Below, in pieces: positions 41,900-54,175 of a DNA stretch of 64,000 bases (its first letter is position 1; each line of letters starts with the position of its first letter). The position numbers and the translations under genes are program-made. Below the pieces are notes generated by a model, which had not been told where the DNA came from, made no database searches, and was given only the letters and a program-made list of their open reading frames with translations. This stretch comes from Melieria omissa (taxonomy: Eukaryota > Arthropoda > Insecta > Diptera > Ulidiidae), in contig OZ020267.1 of assembly GCA_963971225.1 (NCBI GenBank), positions 111,556,163 to 111,620,162 of the forward strand. Reading direction: 5' to 3'.

Positions 41900-43960
41900 T
41901 GACTATTTTTTTGTATTCTTTTATTATAAAAATTAACTAAAAAAATTAATTTAAAAAAAAAATTAATTTTAAAAAAAAAAATTAATTTTTAAGGTTCCAA
42001 TTAATTCAGAAAATAATTATTTAAAATTTATTTAAAAATATTAAGAAAGAATTATAAATTAATTTTAATCATATACAAATATTTTTTGATTTGTTGTTTA
42101 AAGAAAATTTGTTTATAACAAAATTTTTTTTTATATATTAAGAAAAAAAATTTAGAAAATTATTTAAATAATTTGCAAATATTTATTTCGATTTTGATTA
42201 AAGAAAAATTGTTTTTAATTCAAATAAATTAAAACCAATTACAAAATAATTTGAATAAGTAAAAAAACAATTTTTAAATGTTGATTAAAAAAATTGTTTT
42301 AGTTATTAAAATTATTTTAATAAGAATTGAAATTAAAATTATTTTAAAAAATATTTAAAATAATTACAAAATAATTTAAATAATTAAAAACAACATTTTT
42401 GAATGTTGACTAAGAAAAAATTGTTTTAGTTCCTAAAATTAATTTAAAAATATTTTACAAAATTACAAAATAATTTTAATAATTAAAAAAAATTGTTTCA
42501 ATGTTGATTAAAAAATTGTTTTAGTTATTAAAATTATTTTAATAAGAATTTAAATTAAAATTATTTTGAAAAATATTAAAAAATTTTAATTTTCTTTAAA
42601 ATATTTAAAGTAAAAATATTTAAAAAAAATTACAAAATAATTATAATAACTAAAAACAATTGTTTCAATGTTGATTCAAAAATGGTTTTAGTTATTAAAA
42701 TTATTTTAATAAAATAAAATACGTATAAGTATTTAAAAATACTTAAAATTTACTTTTCTTTACAATATTTAAAGTAATTTAAATAATTTAAAACAACTTT
42801 TTTCAATGTTGATTAATATAAATTTGCTTTAGTTATTGAACTTATTTTAAAAATATTTAAAATTTAAATTAGTTTAAAAATATCCAAAATTTAAAATATT
42901 TTTAAAATATTTAAAATAATTTTAGTAATTTAAAACAATTTTTTTCAATGTTGATTATCGAAAAATTGTTTTAGTTATTAAAATTATTTTAAAAATATTG
43001 AAAATTTAATTTTTTTTTAATATTTAAAATTTAAATTATTTTAAATTTTTATTTTAATTATTTAATTATTTTAAATTAAAATATTTAAAATTTACATTTT
43101 TTTTTTAATATTTAAAATTTGAATTATTTTAATAATATTTAAAATAATTTAAATAATTCAAAACAACTTTTTTCAACATTGATTAAGAAAAGTTTGTTTT
43201 AGTTACTTAAATTATTTTAAAAATATTTCAAATAAAATACAAAATAATTTAAGTAATTTGAAAATAATTTTTCAATGTTGATTAAAAAACTATATTTTTA
43301 ATTAAAATTAATTTGAAACCTTTCTTAAAAGCTACAAAATTATTTTAATACTTTAACCATATTTTTTTCAATGTTGATTAAAGTTTAAATTAGTTATTAA
43401 AATTAATTAAAAAAATATGTAAAAAAAATTTAAAATGATTTAAGTAACTGAAACAATTTTTTCCAATGTTGATTAATTATTATTATTCAAATTATTTAAA
43501 AAATTATTAAAAAAAATCATTCAACAATTTAAATAATTAAAAATATTGTTTTCAATGTTGATTAAAAAAATGTTTTTTGTTATTAAAACTAATTTGAAAA
43601 AATTAAAATAAATTTTAAAATAATTTAAATAATTTTAACAACTTTTATTCAATATTGATTTTGAGAAAATTGGTTATTAATTAAAATTATTTTACAAATA
43701 TTAAAAAAAATATAATTTTTTTAATTTCAATAATTTAAAACAATTTTTTTTTAATGTCGATTAAGACGAAATTTGTTTTAGTTATGAAGATTAATTTCAA
43801 AATATTAAAATAAAAATATAAAATAATTTAATTTATTTAAAAATATTTTGATCAATGTTCATTAGGGGACAATTGTTTTAGTTATTCAAATTAAAAAAAA
43901 AATTTTAAGTTAAAATATGAAAATAATATAAAATAATGAAAAAACATTTTCTTATAATTT
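41900..43960. repeat. AT-rich minisatellite in intron 3, ~100-140 bp spacing
   Basis: The landmark TTTTCAATGTTGATTAA (with variants), usually followed by a TTGTTTTAGTTATTAAAATT-type stretch, recurs about fourteen times: near 42276, 42411, 42500, 42668, 42806, 42940, 43165, 43266, 43368, 43464, 43552, 43645, 43753 and 43852. Between landmarks are A/T words such as AAAATATTTAAAAT. 41900-42240 is a poorer-quality lead-in. Confidence 0.8.
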
Positions 43961-45885
43961 TTCATTTTTTTATTATTTTTTTTTTCTATTTCTTAATATT
44001 GTTTCTTCTATTTTATGGATTTTTTGAAATTCGCATTTGTTTTTTCAATCCACTTAATTTTATTTAATTAATAACTTATTCAATTTAGATTATTTAATTT
44101 AAATGCCGCTAAATAAAACTAAAACTAAATGCCAACAAATAAATAAGTGTTTGCACCAACGTTTTTAAAAAGCCTTTACTCACAGCAAATTACTAACAAA
44201 ATCAAAACAACAACAAAAAACCTAAATTGAAATGAAACAAATTTAATTTATTGAATAAAAAACAACTTCCAATCAACCAACCAACTAACACCAAAGCAAT
44301 TACAAAAACAATAATGAATTTGTGGTTTTTGCAAGCGTTTTATATGTGTGTGTCGTCTCTAGTGTTTGTTGCATTTGTCAAATTTAAACAAAAAAAGTAA
44401 ACCAAAAATTTAAATAAAAATGAAAAAAAAAATGCATAAACTATTCGCAAACTAAAACCAAAAATAAAACCAAAAATTAAACAAACAAGAAACAATTTAA
44501 CACAAAACCAATTTTGCATCGAACTGTCGTTGCTGTACGTGTTTGTGCCTCTAACTGTCAACGTGTCTGTATATTTGGAAATTTATTATAATTTTTCTAC
44601 ATTTTTTGTTTTCAATGTATTTGCAAATTTTTGCATTGCTTAAATTGTTCAACTTAACAAAATTAAAAGAAAATAATCTTCTGCACCAATTTTCTGTTTC
44701 AAGCAACAACTATTTGCAAACGAAAACTTTACGCTATCAAAAAAACTTATAAAAATATTTAACGCTATCAAGCAAAGCTCAACATTTTGCTAGCAAATCG
44801 CCTAACAACTGCAAATGCTTGTTTCATAAAAGACAACAACAAATTATAATTTTTCCTCACTACTTTTTTACTAACCTCAATTGGACCGAAATGAATTATT
44901 TTTAGTTTCACTAATCAGCTAAATTTATTTTAACGAAATTCCACTTTGTGCGTCGCTACGTGAATATTATTTTTATATATACTAAAACATATGTGATATA
45001 CATTATATATACATATAGTCTATGTGTATATATAAATATTTGTATTATTTTTTGCTGGGTACATGTCATACAAATATTTTTGCAGCGCCTGAATCAAACT
45101 GAAAAAAAATGTTAAAAACGCCAACACCACAACAAAAAATTAATGAAAATTAATTAAGCGAGTTTTTATTGCATGCACTTTAAAATAAACACTTGATTTT
45201 TTTATATAAATAAGGTTATAAGCGTTAATAAATAACATCAGCAAAAAATGTCAACCATTGCAAATAAATAAAATTTCATTAAACAAAACGAAAATCAAAA
45301 ACCCTAACAAAAAGTGTCTAAAACCATAAATAAAACGTCCCCAAAGTCAAAATATGCTAAAAAAATATATACAAATAATTTTGCTTTTATTTTTTTATGA
45401 GTCGAACTCAACTGCTCTGCTACGCGCTTTGCCATCCCACAATTTACTAATTTATTGCTTCTATAAAAATGCAATAAAACTGTGCACAGCTTACGGCTGA
45501 CAATGGCGCCAAACATACGAGCTGCATTTGTATTTTTTTATTTTTTTTTTTTATTTTTTAATATGATAAAATAATAAATTTGGCATACAATTAGCCGAGA
45601 GAATAACAATTAGAAAAAACAATTGCAAATTTCATCGAAGCTTAAGTGATCAATGAAAATGCTATTAACTGATAAGATTAAACCTCAATGTGAATACTTT
45701 ACGATTAAAAATATACAAAAAAAGGGATTTTGTTGGCTAAAAATGCTGTCACAAACTTATCTCATATATGTCACAGAGATGTTAAACCTTTTAAATGCGT
45801 ATGAACAGTTTGAAAAGAGTGTCGAATGGCTACATGGGAACAGGAATTCCTTAAAATTAGAAACCTGGGATTTTTTGGGGTAAAA
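43961..45885. other. Intron 3, AT-rich non-coding
   Basis: No exon, element or RNA gene recognised. Short open frames at 44340, 45304 and 45653 have no family resemblance. Confidence 0.45.
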
Positions 45886-45889
45886 CGTC

Positions 45890-46850
45890 AACCGAAACTG
45901 TCACAATATAGTTGCAGATGTGTCACAGACATGTTAAATTTTTTCAAAAACGTGTCAACGGTTTGAGAAAAAGTCTCACAGAACGGAATTGCAATTTGAA
46001 TACCAAAGAACTTAAATACTGAGATTTTTTCATGGAACATTTCCCGGGAATTACATAAGCTTTGTAAATTATGTCACAAATATGCCAAAGCTTTGTTAAA
46101 ACGTATCAACGTGACAAACTTGTTTTAGGCATATCAAATTTTTGTTAAATCGTGTAAAAGCTTTGTCAGAGGTGTCACATACTTGCCAGAAATGTATCAC
46201 AACTTTTAATATTCCATCACAAAGTTGTTGCTACTGTAAAAAAAATGTTTCCTACTTTTACACAAAGTTGATACAAAGTTGATTTTTTACAACTACCTCG
46301 CAAACTAGTCAGAAATGTGTCCTAAACTTACAAAATCTTGTCACAAAGGTTTGTGAAAAGGTGTCACATAGTTGTCACAAATACGTTATTGATTCAAAAC
46401 TAACTCATCATGAGCTCGTTTTCATTGTAACATAAACTTGTTGCCACTTTGACACAAATTCGACTCACATTTGCTGCAAATTAGTTAAGAAACTAGTCAA
46501 AGAACTGTCACAAATAAAAAAAAAACTACCAGAAATCTTTGTGGAAACGAAACAAAGGTTTGTCAAAAAGTGCAAGCTATCCCAAATATGTCACAAATTC
46601 CACAAACACGTAAAAATTCCAAATAACACGTCACGAATTTTTTGCTTTAACACAATTTCATTGCTAGTTTAGTTCAAATTTGTCCCACATTTGCTACATT
46701 TTGCTACAATTTCTTAAAAAATTAGTCAAAAATATGTCAAAAACTCACAAAAACTAATCACGAAGCTTTCGTACTTTACACAGAGTTCTCACACTTGACA
46801 AAAGTTCGTAGTAAAGTTGTCACAAATAGTTCACCTGGGGTTCTTGAATA
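45890..46850. repeat. Degenerate TGTCACAAA-rich array
   Basis: Words of the form TTTGTCACAAA, GTGTCACA, TTGTCACAAAT and AAATGTGTC recur dozens of times over ~950 bp with loose, irregular spacing (for example 45900, 46074, 46195, 46333, 46369, 46507, 46815). It looks like a very old or slippage-driven array with no clear unit length. Confidence 0.55.
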
Positions 46851-49515
46851 GTTTTTTTATAATATAAATTCTAATTTTTTCCAAAAAGCTTTTTTAATTC
46901 GAAATTAATTTCTTTCTTACATATATTTAGAAAGCTTTTGAACAACTCTGCATTTGATCTCTATGTTTCTCTTCAAAATGAGTTTTAAGAAAAACTCATT
47001 TTGCTCAAAGAATATCATTTTCTTTACTTTTACAAAATAAAGTTTCACCAACTTCGTAGCTTCAAAGCCATTGCAACGCAATTCTGATTAAAAACCTATG
47101 CGTATGACACATCCATTGTTCATCATCGTCAAACGTCGAAATGTAAATTTTAGTTCGATATAACCTCAAAAATTTGGCACCTAACTTTCAAGCACGTTTC
47201 GATTGCATCAAAACTAATATCACACTTACTTTTATTTTGTAACAAAATTAAATTTAATTGGAAAAGTTTTACAAAAGCTGCCACAACAAGGGTGCATGCA
47301 AGAAATGCAAGAAGAAGAAGAAGAAGAAGAAGAAGAAGAAGCCGTAGCTACAGCAAAAGCCTTAATTAGAAAATGCTCTCAACTAGCGTTGTAGTCCTTT
47401 GAGAAATTAACCTTTTGGCTGCTGGCAAGAATTATCCAATGACACACACACACACACACCCACACATACGCACAGTACATAAGTATGGACATGCACGTGA
47501 GGGCTGCAGCTGCAAGGCATTTTGCAACCTGTTGGCAAAACTTTACAACCGGAAGCGAGTCGGTGTGAGTGTTACACTTCCGTGCCACACATGTTGCAGC
47601 TGCCGGAAAATGGAATGGAATGGAATTTGGCCCATGTGCAAGCATGCGACACGTTAATGACACGTGAACATGACATGAGAAAAATGCACTAGCAACACTT
47701 GCAACTTCAAACATTTTGCAGCACACTCACAAATTTCTGGCCAAAACAAAAAGCGAGGCCAGCGAGAGAATGAAAAGTGTGCGAGAGATTTGATGAACGA
47801 CAAGTAGCAGATTGAAGGTTGAAAAAGTGGTCGGGCAAACGGGCAAGAATGCAGGAAATTATCAACAGAATGACAACAACAACAATAACAAGGAGAAAAC
47901 GAACCAAAGGTGGCCAGAAATTTGATTGAAACGCTTAAAGTCAAAAAGTGACAGTAGACAATTGCAGCATTTTTGTGAGCTTATGAGTGATTATGTCGGA
48001 TATTGTTAAGTAAGTGCGAGACTTTAACACCCTGAAACTTCTACGAGCACAGTTTCAAAGTTGATGTATGATTGTGTGTGTTTGTCTGGATTGACAACGC
48101 CCTTCATACTCATACAAACAAGCAACTGTGAAGCAATTACTGCACATTTCAGCGAATAAATTCTGTCAATTTCACAGATACGGCAACTATGCACAAATTG
48201 TTGTTGCTTCTCTAGCAAAGTTTATTGTTGTTGTTGTAGTCGTTATTGATACAGCTGTAATGTTGATGATGTGAATATTTGTATGATGAGAATATGATGA
48301 GAAAAATAATGAATTCGCATAATGTTGACAATGATTATGCTGAAAATTCAATAATGATTCTTCAATAATGACAATATTGACAATGATTAAGTTGATAACC
48401 ATAGCAATAGTGCTGTAGCAAAGTGTTGAAAGACCACACTTGGGGTTCAGCTGTCATTAAAAAGCAACGCACCTGCCTTCTACACACACAAACAAACAAC
48501 ATGCACAGACACTCTACAACAACTGAACTAACGCCATCCAAGTGATAAAAGAAAGGAAGTCACCGAATCACCAGAAGCAGCTGAACCTTGTAGCACAGTG
48601 TAGCGCAAATGGCTATGCCGGCAAGTTCGACAGGAACTGAGTGAGTAGAGATGGGTGAGTGAACGAAGGCGCTGCCACGTCATGCGACACTCTTGCACGT
48701 TGCCAAGGCTAACTCCATGCAACTGATGCTGATGATTTTTGACAATGGCGCAAAACAACACACACATACACATACAAACATGCATACATACATTCTTAAC
48801 TAAGGATGCTCACACACACCAGAACACAGGACACACAGGAGCCAGTCATTGTACCAAATAGTGGGGCAGCTGTTGCCATATTTTGGGCCCAAACCAAGTC
48901 ATTAGCATGTCGACGATTTAGATAAGCAACGGAAGCTGATGCTGAAGCCATGCGGAAGCTGGCGACTACTTTGCGCATTACATAACTGAAATCTGGGAGT
49001 AAAAAGATTACGCAGTCGCTTGTTAGTGTTTTAAACTTCAACTCAACTTTCTAATAGAAAAATCCAAAGTTATTGAAAATTAAATTTTGTTCAGTTTAAT
49101 TCAATCGTTGGCCATGTGTTATCGGTGACAGTTGATTTCAATATTTTTTTAATTATTTTTTAATTTTTTTTTTATTTTTTGTGGCTTGTCAACGCTTTGT
49201 CGCTATCAACATTGTGCTGACAGTGATTTATGTCATTTGGCGGTTGACTCATTATTTTTCACAAAATTCTATAAAACCAAATTTGTGCATTACTGCAACG
49301 CTCATTTTTCTGCAATTTCACGTGTTCATATTTTATAAACATCCACATGGTGCACAAAAACTTTTTAATAATAAAATGTTTATAATTTATTAAGTGCAAA
49401 AAGCGCCAACTAATGATGCACATTCGGATGCACATTAGGATTAAATAGTCAGAAATAAATCAATTATAATGTTACTAGGGTAGTTGAATAAGCTGTTTAA
49501 AGTAATCGAAAAGAA
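46851..49515. other. Intron 3, non-coding
   Basis: CA repeats near 47443 and 48483, TTG repeat near 48222, and a T-rich run at 49145-49185. Nothing with coding support. Confidence 0.45.
47308..47341. repeat. (GAA)n microsatellite
   Basis: About eleven uninterrupted GAA units. Confidence 0.92.
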
Positions 49516-49519
49516 TATC

Positions 49520-49592
49520 TGTGAAGTGTGAAGTGCACTGGACTCGTCCCAGTGATCGTGGGTTCAAGTCCTATCTGGTTCCTCACTTTTCT
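49520..49592 (+). repeat. tRNA-like fragment (weak; SINE head or tRNA pseudogene)
   Basis: GTGGGTTCAAGTCCTAT resembles a T arm with a TTCAAGT loop and B box. Upstream, CACTGG and CCAGTG form a perfect 6 bp stem around a 7-base loop ACTCGTC. Base 33 is not T and no acceptor stem forms, so a functional tRNA is unlikely. Confidence 0.35.
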
Positions 49593-49769
49593 TAGTTTTC
49601 AATTTTGTCTTCTTGTTGATTGTTTCTCCCTGCAGCCTTCAGGAGAACAAGATTCTCCTATTCTTGGCACTCCCAACAGTTCTGATGAGCAGTTTGAGGC
49701 CATTTTCCAATTCAGTAGGCATATCAGTAGGCAACAACAACACCTCTAGCAATGCAGAACTGTTTCAGC

Positions 49770-51440
49770 ACATACTTACTTCCTTACTTAACTGGCCATA
49801 ACAACCAGTTATCGGGTTACGGCCTTACGCAAAACGTCTCTTCAGGCGCCTCTGCTTTGCGCGCACCTTCTCCAGTTGGTCACACCAAGAGATGACAGGG
49901 CCTCTTAAACTTGGTCCTTCCACCGGAGACACGGCCTTCCTTTTCGCCTTCGACCTCCAACCATCGCATCGAACACCTTTTTCGCCGGAGCTTCGTCGTC
50001 CATACGGCAGACATGACCGATCCAGCGTAGCCGCTAAATGTTAATTCGATGCGCTATGTCCATGTCCTTATACAGCTCATACAGCTCGTTATTGATTCGT
50101 ATACTATAGTCGATGGGGCGCTATGGCGTTTCGTGTCATTGTCCATGCTTCAGCGCCATAAAGGAGCACGGGCAAGATAAGCGTCCTATAGAGTGAAAGT
50201 TTTGTCGGTCGAGAGAGGTCTCTACTTCTCAATTGCCTACCGAGACCGTAGTAGCACCTGTTGGCAAGAGTTATCCTTCGCTTTTTCTCCAGGCTGACAT
50301 CATTGCTGCTGTTGATGGCGGTACCAAGGTAGACGAATTCCTTGACAACTTCAAAGGTACACCTGTCGGCCTCGACGTGAGACCCTAGCCGGTGCGAGTC
50401 CCTGCATGTAGACAGCATATACTTCGTCTTGCCCTCATTTACCACCAGTCCCATTCTCGCAGATTCTCTTTCGATAGCCTGCAAAGGCAGCGATGACATC
50501 TCGCTTGTTACGGCCGATGACATTAATATCATCAACGTAGGCAAGGAGCTGGACACTTTTGTTGAAAATTGTGCCATTACGATGTACACCGGCCTTGCGC
50601 AGAACACTATCCATGGTGAAGTTAAAGAGGTCGCAGGACAAAGGATCGCCCTGTCTGAAACCTCGAACGGTATCAAAGGGGTCGGAGAGGTCACTTCCAA
50701 CCTTGACGGAGCTGCGCGTATTGCTCAACGTCGCTCTGCAAAATCTCACGAGCTTTGCGGGGATACCAAGTTCAAACAATGCGGCATATAGGCGATCCCT
50801 TATCGGGCTATCGAATGCTGCCTTGTAATCGATGAAGAGATGGTGTGTATCGATCTGATTCTCATGGGTCTTCTCCAGGATTTGGCGTAAAGTGAATATC
50901 TGGTCGATGCTGGACTTACCAGGTCTAAAGCCGCACTGATAAGGTCCAATCAGCGCCTTGGCGAGTGGCTTTAATCTTTCACATAGTACGCTTGTCAGGA
51001 CCTTGTACACAATGGGAAGTAGGCTGATACCCCTGTAGTTGGCGCATATTGTTGGGTCGCCTTTCTTCAGCACAGGGCAAAGGGCACTGAAGTTCCAATC
51101 GTTGGGCATTCGTTCCTCTAGCCATATTTTGCAGATGAGCTGATGCATGCACCCAATTAGCTCACCCCCGCCGGCCTTGAACAATTCAGCTGGTAGCCCA
51201 CCCGGCCCTGCAGCTTTATTGTTCTTGAGTCGCTGGATAGCGACCAGGACCTCGTCATGGCTGGGCGGTGTCACATCCACACCGTCGTCCTCGATTGGTG
51301 CCATCTGGACATCTTCACCACTGCCGGTATTGTTCCCTTCGTCGCCTGCGAGCAGCTTGGTGAAGTGCTCCTTCCACAACCTCAGTACACCCTGCGCATC
51401 CGATCCCCGTTTTCGTCTCTGCAAGAAGATGCCCCGGGCT
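49770..51440 (-). mobile_element. RTE-like non-LTR retrotransposon relic
   Basis: Read on the minus strand. In order: a trace before the reverse transcriptase (CAPTEGFKPGASSCRDENGD near 51470-51410), the reverse transcriptase (51424-50500), the maturase/thumb region (50500-50104) and a decayed C-terminus (RLRWIGHVCRMDD, then GGRRRKGRPCLRW, near 50033-49915). It ends in a TAAG-rich tail around 49770-49790. Frameshifts near 51405 and 50495 and stops at 50104 and 50034 make it dead. The SLLPIVYKVL, CGFRPGKSSIDQIF and RGFRQGDPLSC wording resembles RTE-like elements of flies; clade is inferred. Antisense to the receptor. Confidence 0.75.
50104..51424 (-). pseudogene. Reverse transcriptase pseudogene of the RTE-like relic
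   Basis: The 51424-50435 frame carries RLKNNKAAGPGGLPAELF, KKGDPTICANYRGISLLP, CGFRPGKSSIDQIFTLR, HLFIDYKAAFDS (first catalytic Asp), RGFRQGDPLSCDLF and QLLAYVDDINVIGR. The catalytic box is YVDD in place of the usual YADD. After a frameshift near 50495 the sequence continues as ARMGLVVNEGKTKYM, KEFVYLGTAINSS and LPVLLYGAEAWTM (50480-50140), ending at TAG 50104. No start codon context; non-functional. Confidence 0.82.
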
Positions 51441-53880
51441 TAAACCCTTCCGTTGGAGCACATACATCAACCAAACTAAGCTTATCAAATACACTAACCT
51501 CTGCGTTTGGCAACAACACCAACTAAGTAGCAGCCAAAAATGGGTAGAGGGCGCTCTAAGTAACCCAGGGTGCAATAGGTGGTAGCCCCATAACCTGGGA
51601 CTGCCAGTAATGGGTCAATCAGACACCTAGGCAGAATCTTCAATCGATTAATGTAACCAACACGAGGCATTAGTCTTACCCTTGGCTTCCAAGTAAAGTG
51701 AATAAAAAAAAATATTATATTCACTTGAATAAAAACAAAAACGTAATTTATTTTAAACATTTCCGCCTTAACACTGGCAAGCAGAATTTTTCCATTTTGC
51801 TTATATTTTTGCCACATCTCAATCAGCTCATCTTAACTGAAATTAATTTATTCCATGGAAATTTATAAAATTACCGCCCATTTACCGCAGAAAAAACAAC
51901 GGCTTTGTGTTAATGCAATTTTTATATTTTCCCCAAACTCGCAACAGCCGCTCATAACAATGTGTTACAGCTGTGAATTCGTCAAATGGCCAGAGTTACC
52001 AGCAAATTGTTTGCATATATTAGCACAAATTTTCCAAAACAACGTCAAAGCGCTGCACACAGGACAAAAAAAACCTAAAAAAAAGGCAAAAATGCCCAAC
52101 AAGAAAAATTGCACGCAAATTACGCGGCAATTTGACGCCGCCAATGCGACACACACACACACATTTCACTAATTTTGGCAAAATGCTCATTTGCACAATT
52201 TAATCTCATCTCTCATTTTTTTTTTTTGGGTGGGGAGGGGGTTGTTTGTTTCTACGCACACACCCCACCTGCCACACAGCGCTGTGTGCGTTGCCTTCAC
52301 TAATCTGCAATCTGCATAAATGACACTAAACGACACTTTTGGCAGCACACTTTTTGCTTGCTTGAACGCTTCCTCTTCTTCTTCTTCTTCGTAGTTGTGT
52401 TCTGCTGCGAATTTCAATTTTTGCTGCTACTAGTTTTTGTTGTGCTATTGCTGCTTCTTCTAGGCGTACTCTACTTTTTCTTCTTCTTCTTCGTCTTCGT
52501 TGTCGTCGTTGTCGTATTATGGCCGCCATGTCGCTTGACAGTCAAGTTGTTTTCGTATAATAAAATAAGCACGTGAGAGAAGACAGCAAGCGGGCACCGT
52601 ATGACATCAAAAGTTACACATGCGGGCACATGCTGACATTCGCCATACATAAGTACATACCGACAGAAATATGTACAAGCAGACAAGTGAGTGTTATGCA
52701 TTTGACAGCTCAACTCGCAGTGGCAACACTCGCCACTGTCACAATTTTTCCCCCCTTTGCCAATTTTTTATGTCGGCATTTGATGCCAAGAAAAGGTGAC
52801 TTAATGGCGTTGTGTGTCTGTCTGTGTGTGTGTGTGTGTATGTGCGGCAAAACTTCAAACGACAAACTGCAAGTGAACGTTTTATAGAAAAACAACAAAA
52901 TAACAGGGCAGCACACAATCACACTCACACTCACACATACTCACTCAGCGCACACAGGCACAGGCACACATCATCAGAGCAGCGCTGCGTGGCAAATTGT
53001 GCGGTGGCTTTGCGTTGCAAGTTAAGTTAGAAGAGTGAAGGAGAGGGGAAGGGGGTGGCGCAGCAGCTGAAGACGTTAACGTAAACTCATTATAATGGAA
53101 AAGTGGTTTAGTTGGGCATATGTATGTGTGTGCTATAGAGTTGCCAGATCTAAATATTTTTTCATCTTAATATTTTTTGTACTTGCATTGAATTTTCAAA
53201 AATCGTTCCAATCATCACATCTGGCAACACCAGTGCGCAATTATGTATGAGCAACGTTTGGCTTTTCTCGCCCCCCAAATTTGCATGAATGTTGGTGTGA
53301 AATTGACTTTTATGAAGTTGTGACTTGATTGAAAGTATTTGAAGCGCTTCGCTGCCAAAAGCAAAAGATTGCAAGTGTGCGATTAGTTAAAGCGACACTC
53401 GAGTGCAAATGTGGTAAATGTCCCCTCGAAAAAAACGTAGAATAAAATAAAAGAAGCAAATTTTTACTCTATGGTCCGCATAAAATGCCAATGATTTATG
53501 AATATTTCAACGCCGTTGTCAGGGGGAAAACAGTGACAGTGGCAGTGATGCAATGCTGCTGACAGCATTCAAGTGACAGTTTGCGCGACGAAGCGGTGCC
53601 AAGTGTGCACTCTATAAGGTGTTAAGCAGTGCTTGAGAAGAGCCACTTGTGCATTTTTTATGTGCTGCTTGAATGCTTTTCACAGCTATATGGAGCACGT
53701 GACAGTAATGCCGAGAAGGGGGAATTGAATGTTTGATGTTTCTAGTTAATTAAGAGCACATTTTGCCATGTGAAGGCTAAAGAATTGCGTTGTTATTGCA
53801 TGTGGAGATGAGATTAATAGACAATTTGTTTGTTAAGAGAGAGAGAGAATTTGGAAAGAAATTTCAAGAAAATAAATTAT
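51441..53880. other. Intron 3, non-coding, with TTC and TG microsatellites
   Basis: TTCTTC/TTGTTG-type repeats at 52374-52525, CA/TG runs at 52148, 52822 and 52921. Leu/Phe-rich or Arg-rich open frames (52326-52576) are the repeats read on each strand. 51540-51690 is less AT-rich and may belong to the 5' part of the RTE-like relic, but I could not prove it. Confidence 0.4.
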
Positions 53881-54175
53881 TTTTTCAGTTTACTAAGCAG
53901 TTGAAGAAAAAGAAGTTAAAGATAGATGAAGAAAAAGTAGAAACGATAGAACACTTTCTATGCCACTGCTCGGCTTTGTAGGGGTTAAGTTTTCTGATGG
54001 ACCTGGCTGTCAAAAGTTGAAATCTCGGATCTGCTCTTCTTTTAAAGGAAGTTGAACTGGTTGGGCCTGAATAAATAATGTTTTTTAGCTGAAGAGCGAT
54101 TTAAGAAGGGCCATTTTGGCGCCGAGTGGAAGTGCGGTCCGTGCCGCACACACTCTTCCCTATCTAACCTAACCT
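53880..54175 (+). mobile_element. 3' fragment of another non-LTR retrotransposon
   Basis: DEEKVETIEHFLCHCSAL (53923-53981) matches the C-terminal Cys-His knuckle of R1/jockey-type ORF2 proteins (pattern E-T-x-E-H-F-L-C-x-C-x-A-L). A further stretch reading LLLKEVELVGPE follows near 54040 in another frame. It ends at 54160-54175 in TAACCTAACCTAA, a short tandem tail as seen on such elements. Heavily truncated and broken. Confidence 0.6.

Noticed and set aside
49520..49592. Functional tRNA gene
   Set aside because: A T-arm-like part and one perfect stem, but no U33 equivalent, weak D arm and no acceptor stem.
54160..54175. Interstitial telomere repeat
   Set aside because: Only two to three TAACC units directly after a retrotransposon C-terminus; an element tail is the simpler reading, and flies of this group lack short telomerase repeats.
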